From Pseudomonadota bacterium (GTDB lineage Bacteria > Pseudomonadota > Gammaproteobacteria > Xanthomonadales > Xanthomonadaceae), in assembly GCA_023394655.1 (NCBI GenBank), contig JAEXAG010000033.1, positions 1-22,578 of the forward strand: a stretch of DNA of 22,578 bases. Direction: 5' to 3'. Shown in pieces: positions 15,820-22,578 of the stretch (position 1 is the stretch's first letter; the number at the start of each line of letters is the position of its first letter). The translations under genes and the position numbers were made by a program. The notes under the pieces were generated by a model that was given only the letters and a program-made list of their open reading frames with translations, made no database searches and was not told the origin of the DNA.

Positions 15820-16746
15820 TTACTGCAGGGTGGTTCCGGGGGCGGCGTCGGCAGCGGGGGCTTCGGCCGGGGCCGGTGCCGCGACGGCGCTGCCCGGCAG
15901 GACCGGGGCGGCCACCGGGCCGGCGGCCTTCACCGCGGCGATCTGCTCGGCGTTCGGCTGGTCGGCGCGATCATGCAGGCCCTGGATGTAGCTGGCCAGC
16001 GAGGCGATTTCCTCGTCGGTCAGGGACTTGGCCACGGCGGCCATCTGGTGGAACAGGACCGGGTTGGGCTGGGTGGTGGTGCCTGCACGGTATTCCTGCA
16101 GGCGGCGTGCCAGGTAGCCGGCTTCCTGCCCGCCGATGTGCGGGTAGGAGGGGCCGGGGTTGCCCGCGCCGGTGGGGCCGTGGCAGGCGGTGCAAGCCGG
16201 GATGCCGCGCTGGGCGTTGCCCCTGCGATACAGGTCACGACCCGGCTCGTAGAACTTCATGCCGGCGTAGGGGCTGGCCGGGTCCTCGATCACCGTGTCC
16301 ACGGCGGCGGTGGCGCCGCTGCGCTGGCGGGCGTAGTGGGCGCCCAAGTCGCGCATGTCCTGCGCGCTGAGCGCGTCGGCGAAAGGCTTCATCAGCGGGG
16401 CCAAGCCGGTGGTGCGGTGGTTGGCCTTGAACAGCGCCAGCTGGGTGGCCAGATAGCGCTCCGGCATCCCGGCGATGCGCGGCGCCTGCTGCTGCATGGC
16501 GTTGCCGTCCAGCCCGTGGCAGGCGGCGCAGGCACCGGCCTTGGCGGCGCCTGCCTGGGCATCGCCCCAGTGGGTGGTGGCGAGCTCGGCCACGGCATCC
16601 GTGGCAGGCGTCGCGGCCGCGGCGTCGATCGGCGCGGTTTCGGTCGCGGCCTGTTCCGGCAGCGGGTTCACGGTGGTCTGGGCGACGGCCACCGCGGCGG
16701 CCAGGGCGGCCAGACCGGCGATGCCAATTAGGCGGGCGTTGCGCAT
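15820..16746 (-). CDS. Diheme cytochrome c4
   Basis: Cytochrome c4 is a periplasmic electron carrier between the bc1 complex and terminal oxidases. The 308-residue precursor has a signal peptide (1 to about 22, ending AVAQ) and two class I heme domains: CAACH (Cys73, Cys76, His77) with axial Met119 in LMKPFADALS, and CTACH (Cys185, Cys188, His189) with axial Met235 in HQMAAVAKSLTDEE. The internal similarity of the halves and GPSYPHIGGQ fit c4. It is longer than usual because of an Ala/Thr-rich segment (about 23-60) and an Ala/Pro-rich tail (about 270-308). ATG 16746 has GGAG (16757-16754) seven bases upstream and a strong promoter. It is divergent from engB, as in Pseudomonas. Confidence 0.93.
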   Translation of the reverse strand: MRNARLIGIAGLAALAAAVAVAQTTVNPLPEQAATETAPIDAAAATPATDAVAELATTHWGDAQAGAAKAGACAACHGLDGNAMQQQAPRIAGMPERYLATQLALFKANHRTTGLAPLMKPFADALSAQDMRDLGAHYARQRSGATAAVDTVIEDPASPYAGMKFYEPGRDLYRRGNAQRGIPACTACHGPTGAGNPGPSYPHIGGQEAGYLARRLQEYRAGTTTQPNPVLFHQMAAVAKSLTDEEIASLASYIQGLHDRADQPNAEQIAAVKAAGPVAAPVLPGSAVAAPAPAEAPAADAAPGTTLQ

Positions 16747-16753
16747 GCGGAAA

Positions 16754-16827
16754 CTCCGGGACAGGACGCGCGCGAGCTGCGCGCGTCGAAACCGTTGAAT
16801 TATGGGTCTGGCCGCGGGCAGGGTCAA
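16754..16827 (-). promoter_or_regulatory. Strong sigma-70 promoter and leader of cytochrome c4
   Basis: On the minus strand, TTGACC (16827-16822, five of six) and CATAAT (16804-16799, five of six) are spaced by exactly 17 bp. The predicted start near 16792 gives a 46-base leader with Shine-Dalgarno GGAG at 16757-16754. This is the best promoter in the window. Confidence 0.75.
16765..16787 (-). promoter_or_regulatory. 9-bp stem-loop in the cytochrome c4 5' leader
   Basis: GACGCGCGC and GCGCGCGTC form a perfect 9-bp stem with a 5-base loop (GAGCT on the plus strand, AGCTC in the RNA). It would begin about five bases from the predicted mRNA 5' end and finish seven bases before the Shine-Dalgarno sequence. 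The likely role is mRNA protection; a regulatory role is speculative. Confidence 0.5.
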
Positions 16828-16861
16828 ACATCCCGCGCCGTCCCCCGGCCCGTGCCATCCT

Positions 16862-17479
16862 ATGCCGATGCGCAATCCCTTCGCCCGGGCCCAGTACCTG
16901 CTGTCCGCCCACGTGCCGCGGCAGCTGCCCCCCGATGCCGGCCTCGAGGTCGCCTTCGCCGGGCGCTCGAACGCGGGGAAGTCCAGTGCGCTCAACGCCA
17001 TCTGCCAGCAGAACGCGTTGGCGCGGGTCTCCAAGACCCCGGGCCGCACCCAGCAGTTGGTCTATTTCGAGCTGCCGCCGCACCCCGACACCTATCTGGT
17101 GGACCTGCCGGGCTACGGCTACGCCAAGGTCCCCAAGGACATGCAGGTGCACTGGCAGGCCTTCATCGCCGAGTATTTCGAGACCCGCCGCTCGCTGGCC
17201 GGCCTGGTGGTGGTGATGGACATCCGCCATCCGCTGAAGGATTACGACCGGCAGATGCTCGGCTACGCCGTCACCCGCGGGATTCCCGCCCATGCCCTGC
17301 TGACCAAGGCCGACAAGCTTTCGCGCGGCGCGGCGGGCAACACTCTGCAGCAGGTCCGGCGCGAGCTGGCCGTCGATTACGGCGATGGCGTCAGTGCCCA
17401 GGTGTTTTCCGGGGAATCGAAGCAGGGCGTGGACGAGGCCCGCGCCAAGCTGGCCGGCTGGCTGCAGTTGGCGGGTTGA
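16862..17479 (+). CDS. engB: Ribosome biogenesis GTPase EngB (YsxC/YihA)
   Basis: EngB is an essential TRAFAC GTPase needed for assembly of the large ribosomal subunit. From ATG 16862 it has 205 residues, the normal size. GTPase motifs are complete: G1 GRSNAGKS (34-41), the TPGRTQ switch (59-64, G2), G3 DLPGYG (81-86), G4 TKAD (148-151) and a G5-like SGES near the end. An in-frame ATG at 16868 (MRNPFARAQ) is equally possible; the ATG at 16802 overlaps the -10 box of the divergent cytochrome gene and is unlikely. There is no Shine-Dalgarno sequence. Divergent cytochrome c4 is conserved context. gshA follows after 91 bp, with its own probable promoter. Confidence 0.94.
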   Translation: MPMRNPFARAQYLLSAHVPRQLPPDAGLEVAFAGRSNAGKSSALNAICQQNALARVSKTPGRTQQLVYFELPPHPDTYLVDLPGYGYAKVPKDMQVHWQAFIAEYFETRRSLAGLVVVMDIRHPLKDYDRQMLGYAVTRGIPAHALLTKADKLSRGAAGNTLQQVRRELAVDYGDGVSAQVFSGESKQGVDEARAKLAGWLQLAG

Positions 17480-17538
17480 TCCCCGCGCGGGGCCGGCCTT
17501 CGGTCATGTCGCGCGGGCCGGGAAGCGGGTGCACGCCT

Positions 17539-17544
17539 TATAGT
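17539..17544 (+). promoter_or_regulatory. Putative -10 box of gshA
   Basis: TATAGT (five of six) lies 26 bases before the gshA ATG and would start transcription near 17551. No convincing -35 box is present. Confidence 0.4.
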
Positions 17545-17570
17545 GTCGGCTCCGATTCTTCGAGCGCGCC

Positions 17571-18935
17571 ATGTCCGGCCCTTCCCCCGCCAATGAAACC
17601 CTGATCGAGGACCGCGCCCGGCTGGTCGAGGTCATTGCCTCCGGCGCCAAACCGCGCGATGCGTGGCGGATCGGCACCGAGCACGAGAAATTCGGCTTCC
17701 GCCTGGACGATCTGCGCCCGCCCGCGTTCGACGGCGAGCGCGGCATCGAGGCCTTGCTGAAGGGCATCGCCGGCTTCGGCTGGACGCCGGTGGAGGAAGA
17801 AGGCCGGGTGATCGCGCTGACCCGCGACGGGGCTTCGGTGACGCTGGAGCCGGCCGGGCAGCTGGAACTTTCCGGCGCGCCGCTTGAATCCATCCACCAG
17901 ACCTGCCGCGAGGTCGGCGGCCACCTGCGCGAAGTCCGCGAAATCGCCGACACCCTCGGCCTCGGCTTCCTCGGCATGGGTTTCCAGCCGAAATGGCGGC
18001 GCGAGGACATGCCGTGGATGCCCAAGGGCCGCTACGGGATCATGCGCCGCTACATGCCCACCGTCGGTGACCTGGGCCTGGACATGATGACCCGCACCTG
18101 CACGGTGCAGGTGAACCTGGATTACGCCAGCGAAGCGGACATGGTGAAGAAGTTCCGCGTCTCGCTGGCGCTGCAGCCGGTGGCCACCGCGCTGTTCGCC
18201 GATTCGCCGTTCACCGAGGGCAAGCCCAACGGCTACCTCAGCTGGCGTTCGCACATCTGGACCGACACCGATCCGCACCGCACCGGCATGCTGGATTTCG
18301 TGTTCGAGGACGGCTTCGGTTTCGAGCGCTACGTCGATTACCTGCTCGACGTGCCGATGTACTTCAGCTACCGCGATGGCCGCTACATCGACCTGGCCGG
18401 CCGCTCGTTCCGCCGCTTCCTCGAAGGCCGGCTGGACGAACTGCCCGGCCAGTTGCCGACGATGCAGGACTGGAACGACCACATGACCACCGCCTTCCCG
18501 GAAGTGCGGATGAAGAAGTACCTGGAGATGCGCGGCGCGGATTCCGGCCCGTGGGGCCGCATTTGTGCGTTGCCGGCGTTCTGGGTCGGCCTGCTGTACG
18601 ACGATGCCGCGCTGGATGCCGCCTGGGATCTGGTCCGGGACTTCGACATGGACGAGCGCAACGCCCTGCGCGACGGCGTGCCCAGGCACGCGCTGAAACT
18701 GCCCTTCCGCGGCGCGACCGTGCGCGAGCTGGCCATCGAAGCGTTGAAAATTTCCGCCGCCGGCCTGCGTCGCCGCGCGCAGTGCAACGCCGCCGGGCAG
18801 GACGAATCCGCCTTCCTCGAACCGCTGGTGGAGATGGCCGAAGCCGGCATGACCGCTGCGGAACGCAAGCTGGAACTCTTCCACGGCGAGTGGGCCGGCG
18901 ACATCGACCGGGTGTTCCGCGAGTTCGCGTACTGA
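17571..18935 (+). CDS. gshA: Glutamate-cysteine ligase, plant/alphaproteobacterial type
   Basis: This enzyme joins glutamate and cysteine with ATP to form gamma-glutamylcysteine, the first and limiting step of glutathione synthesis, in the cytoplasm. The 454-residue protein is of the GCS2 type shared by plants, alphaproteobacteria and Xanthomonadaceae, not the E. coli GshA type. Recognisable stretches are IGTEHEKFGF near the N-terminus, LEPAGQLELSGAP, GMGFQPKW, MRRYMPTVGDLGLDMM, TVQVNLDYASEADM and LSWRSHIWTDTDPHRTG. Length matches the family and no gaps are seen. The Nudix gene starts five bases after its stop, implying translational coupling. gshB is not in the window. Confidence 0.95.
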   Translation: MSGPSPANETLIEDRARLVEVIASGAKPRDAWRIGTEHEKFGFRLDDLRPPAFDGERGIEALLKGIAGFGWTPVEEEGRVIALTRDGASVTLEPAGQLELSGAPLESIHQTCREVGGHLREVREIADTLGLGFLGMGFQPKWRREDMPWMPKGRYGIMRRYMPTVGDLGLDMMTRTCTVQVNLDYASEADMVKKFRVSLALQPVATALFADSPFTEGKPNGYLSWRSHIWTDTDPHRTGMLDFVFEDGFGFERYVDYLLDVPMYFSYRDGRYIDLAGRSFRRFLEGRLDELPGQLPTMQDWNDHMTTAFPEVRMKKYLEMRGADSGPWGRICALPAFWVGLLYDDAALDAAWDLVRDFDMDERNALRDGVPRHALKLPFRGATVRELAIEALKISAAGLRRRAQCNAAGQDESAFLEPLVEMAEAGMTAAERKLELFHGEWAGDIDRVFREFAY

Positions 18936-18940
18936 TCGAC

Positions 18941-19390
18941 GTGCCGGGACGATTGCTCCGCGATCTGCTGGGCCTGCGCCCGAAACCCCTGCAGGTGGCC
19001 GCCATGTGCCTGCGTGGCGAAGGCACCGAGCGTGAAGTGCTGCTGGTGACCAGCCGCGGCCGCGGCCGCTGGATCCTGCCCAAGGGCTGGCCGATGGCCG
19101 GCCGCGACCTGCCGGGCTCCGCCCTGCAGGAAGCCTGGGAGGAAGCCGGCGTGCGCGGCCGGGTGTCGCGCGGGGCGGTGGGCCACTACCACTACGCCAA
19201 CCTGCTGGCCGGTGATTTCGGGCAGCAGGTGAAGACCCATGTGTTCCGCATCGACCGGGTGTCGCTGGCGGACGAGTTCCCCGAGGCCGGCGAGCGCGAG
19301 CGCCGCTGGTGGCCGCTGGCCGAGGCGGCGAAGCAGGTGGAGGAGCCGGAACTGGCCGCGCTGCTTTCGCGGATGGCGGCTTCAGGCTGA
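18941..19390 (+). CDS. Nudix hydrolase, DIPP-like, with variant Nudix box
   Basis: The protein of 149 residues starts at GTG 18941, five bases after the gshA stop. The first in-frame ATG is 60 bases further and would remove conserved-looking sequence. The Nudix box spans residues 49-71 (GWPMAGRDLPG to QEAWEEAGV) and has the correct 23-residue spacing. The catalytic Glu64, Glu67 and Glu68 of the REUxEE core are kept, but the box Glu is Arg55 and the usual Arg is Gln63. PKGWPMAGRD with QEAWEEAGV is typical of the subgroup related to diphosphoinositol polyphosphate and diadenosine polyphosphate hydrolases. The substrate cannot be assigned. Linkage to gshA suggests shared expression rather than a shared pathway. 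Confidence 0.88.
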   Translation: MPGRLLRDLLGLRPKPLQVAAMCLRGEGTEREVLLVTSRGRGRWILPKGWPMAGRDLPGSALQEAWEEAGVRGRVSRGAVGHYHYANLLAGDFGQQVKTHVFRIDRVSLADEFPEAGERERRWWPLAEAAKQVEEPELAALLSRMAASG

Positions 19391-19470
19391 GCGCATCGGC
19401 TCCGGCTGCGTTTGCCGGCCGGTCATCGCATGGTCCGGCGCGGCGTCAATCGCGCGGGGAACGCCCGAAG

Positions 19471-19488
19471 ATGACAAAATCGTGACAT
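19471..19488 (-). promoter_or_regulatory. Pho-box-like direct repeat at the pit start
   Basis: On the minus strand the 18-mer reads ATGTCACGATTTTGTCAT: two TGTCA units exactly 11 bp apart, the spacing of the PhoB box (consensus CTGTCAT-N4-CTGTCAT). At least 13 of 18 positions agree with the E. coli consensus. It covers the predicted -10 region and the first two bases of the pit ATG (19487), a position that would block rather than activate transcription. Confidence 0.55.
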
Positions 19489-20977
19489 GTCATCTTCCGA
19501 CCCTTCCCCCCGCCCGCCGGTCAACCAGTGGAAAACGCTGGACAAGGATCTCGGGCGCATCGGCCTGCTCGAACAGGCGACCGCCTTCGCCGCGCGGCCA
19601 TTGGTCGCGCCCGGCATCGCGCTGGCCTTCATCGTGCTGGTGGCGGCCGCCTCGCTGGCGCTGACCGGGCTGCAGCCGGGCACCTTCGTGGTGGTGGCGG
19701 CGACCGTGGTCGGTGCCTACATGGCGCTCAACATCGGTGCCAACGACGTCGCCAACAACATGGGCCCCGCGGTGGGCGCCAACGCGCTGACGCTGGGCAG
19801 CGCGCTGGTGATCGCGGCGATCTTCGAAGTGGCGGGTGCGCTGATCGCCGGTGGCGACGTGGTCAACACCATCGCCTCGGGCATCGTCTCGCCCGACGCG
19901 GTGGCCGATTCGCGCACCTTCGTCTGGGCGATGCTGGCGGCCTTGCTGGCGGCGGCGCTCTGGCTCAACCTGGCGACCTTCATCGGCGCGCCCGTCTCCA
20001 CCACGCACTCCATCGTCGGCGGCGTGGTGGGCGCGGGCATGGTGGCGGCCGGGGTGTCGGCGGTGAACTGGCCCGGCATGCTGCGGATCGCCGCGAGCTG
20101 GGTGGTGTCGCCGGTGCTGGGCGGGGTGATCGCCGCGGCGTTCCTCGCGTTCATCAAGTACCGCATCCTCTATCAGCCGGACAAGATCGCCGCCGCGCGG
20201 CGCTGGGTGCCGGTGCTGATCGGCGTGATGGCCGGGGCGTTCGGTGCCTATCTGGCGCTGAAGGGGCTTTCGCGGGTGTTCAAGGTCGAACTGGGGACCG
20301 CACTGGCGATTGGCCTGGCCAGCGGCCTGCTGGCCTGGGGCGCTTCCGTGCCGATGATCATCCGCCAGTCGGCCGGGCTGGAAAATCGCAAGAAGTCGAT
20401 CCGCAAGCTGTTCGGCGTGCCGCTGGTCTGCTCCGCGGCCCTGCTTTCGTTCGCGCACGGGGCCAACGACGTGGCCAATGCCGTCGGGCCGCTCGCGGCC
20501 ATCGTGCACGCGGTGCGCGAGGGCGACGTCGGCGGGCAAGTGGCGATCCCGTTCTGGGTGATGGCCATCGGCGCCGCCGGCATCAGCTTCGGCCTGGTGC
20601 TGTTCGGCCCGCGCCTGATCCGCCTGGTGGGCAGCCAGATCACCAAGCTCAACCCGATGCGCGCTTATTGCGTTTCGCTCTCGGCGGCGGCGACGGTGAT
20701 CGTCGCCTCGTGGCTGGGCCTGCCGGTCAGTTCCACCCACATCGCGGTCGGCGCGGTGTTCGGCGTCGGTTTCTTCCGCGAATGGCATGCCGAGCGCCGC
20801 GCGCGCGAGCTCGGTATCCGCAAGGGCAAACCGGTGGCGCCGGAAGAGCGCGTCCGGCGCAAGCTGGTGCGGCGCTCGCACTTCATCACCGTGGCCGCGG
20901 CCTGGGTGGTGACGGTTCCGGTTTCGGCCGGGCTTTCGGCGCTGCTGTTCGTCCTGCTGCGCGCGGTCGCGGACTGA
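19487..20977 (+). CDS. pit: Inorganic phosphate transporter, PiT family
   Basis: Pit is a low-affinity, proton-driven inner-membrane transporter of phosphate, usually as the metal-phosphate complex. The 496-residue protein has a polar N-terminus of about 40 residues and about ten membrane segments. Both copies of the PiT signature are present: GANDVANNMGP (84-94) and GANDVANAVGP (325-335), as are the paired APVSTTHSIVGG and LPVSSTHIAVG repeats. A cytoplasmic loop (about 230-320) and a basic stretch near 430-465 are also seen. There is no Shine-Dalgarno sequence, and CAAAAT (19475-19480) would place the transcription start on the ATG itself. No DUF47/PhoU-like partner gene is adjacent, unlike many pit loci. 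Confidence 0.95.
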   Translation: MSSSDPSPRPPVNQWKTLDKDLGRIGLLEQATAFAARPLVAPGIALAFIVLVAAASLALTGLQPGTFVVVAATVVGAYMALNIGANDVANNMGPAVGANALTLGSALVIAAIFEVAGALIAGGDVVNTIASGIVSPDAVADSRTFVWAMLAALLAAALWLNLATFIGAPVSTTHSIVGGVVGAGMVAAGVSAVNWPGMLRIAASWVVSPVLGGVIAAAFLAFIKYRILYQPDKIAAARRWVPVLIGVMAGAFGAYLALKGLSRVFKVELGTALAIGLASGLLAWGASVPMIIRQSAGLENRKKSIRKLFGVPLVCSAALLSFAHGANDVANAVGPLAAIVHAVREGDVGGQVAIPFWVMAIGAAGISFGLVLFGPRLIRLVGSQITKLNPMRAYCVSLSAAATVIVASWLGLPVSSTHIAVGAVFGVGFFREWHAERRARELGIRKGKPVAPEERVRRKLVRRSHFITVAAAWVVTVPVSAGLSALLFVLLRAVAD

Positions 20978-20989
20978 GGCGCCGGCGGA

Positions 20990-22578
<1,589 letters not shown>

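Noticed and set aside
19483..19492. Palindrome TGACATGTCA at the pit start as an independent operator
   Set aside because: It is explained by one TGTCA unit of the Pho-box-like repeat meeting the ATGTCA of the coding start; the 11-bp direct repeat is the stronger reading.
17538..20881. Long minus-strand frames (448 and 463 codons) opposite gshA and pit
   Set aside because: They are antisense to genes with clear signatures; composition is dominated by His/Arg/Gln/Gly, typical of GC-driven shadows.

Overview
The window is high-GC DNA of the gammaproteobacterial family Xanthomonadaceae (Lysobacteraceae: Xanthomonas, Lysobacter, Luteimonas, Thermomonas and relatives). The reasons are protein similarity by eye (plant-type GshA, TtcA, RdgC, PlsB, tandem DsbA), the gene orders tyrS / M23 peptidase / anmK and engB / cytochrome c4 / dsbA, and the habit of starting translation at or near a -10 box. 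It is almost entirely chromosomal core sequence, densely packed. I see no rRNA, tRNA, CRISPR array, insertion sequence, prophage or attachment site. The genus cannot be fixed from the window alone.

Layout. 1-1909 (+): 3' end of plsB (phospholipid synthesis), then a PAS-GGDEF diguanylate cyclase. 1910-2184 is the longest stretch without a protein gene (275 bp). It holds a consensus CRP/Clp palindrome, a plausible minus-strand promoter, hairpins and a T8 terminator, and is a candidate small RNA locus. 2185-2403 (-): a small YdcH/DUF465 protein, divergent from 2470-5237 (+): ttcA (tRNA thiolation), rdgC (recombination) and a YgjP-type metalloprotein. 5247-7882 (-): anmK preceded by an M23 endopeptidase gene, divergent from tyrS (8046-9263, +). 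9273-12584 (-): cca preceded by the lytic transglycosylase gene slt. 12628-13440 (+): a TauE/SafE permease. 13447-16746 (-): cytochrome c4, two tandem DsbA paralogues and an EEP-family nuclease/phosphatase. 16862-20977 (+): engB, gshA, a Nudix hydrolase and the phosphate transporter pit. 20990-22578 (-): hemF, translationally coupled to the 3' part of an S9 peptidase gene that runs off the window.

How the genes connect. Slt makes 1,6-anhydro-MurNAc muropeptides, the M23 protein is predicted to cut peptide cross-links, and AnmK recycles the released anhydro sugar, so three cell-wall turnover steps lie within 7.4 kb. Cytochrome c4 and the two DsbA proteins form a periplasmic redox block. GshA supplies glutathione. 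TtcA and Cca act on tRNA and TyrS charges it.

There is no obvious new multi-gene system here; the interest is regulatory. The best leads are (i) the 1936-2126 intergenic region with a Clp site next to a c-di-GMP synthase gene, (ii) a Pho-box-like direct repeat lying on the predicted pit start region, where PhoB would repress, (iii) a 9-bp stem-loop at the predicted 5' end of the cytochrome c4 mRNA, and (iv) the lipoprotein/soluble DsbA pair with different active-site dipeptides.
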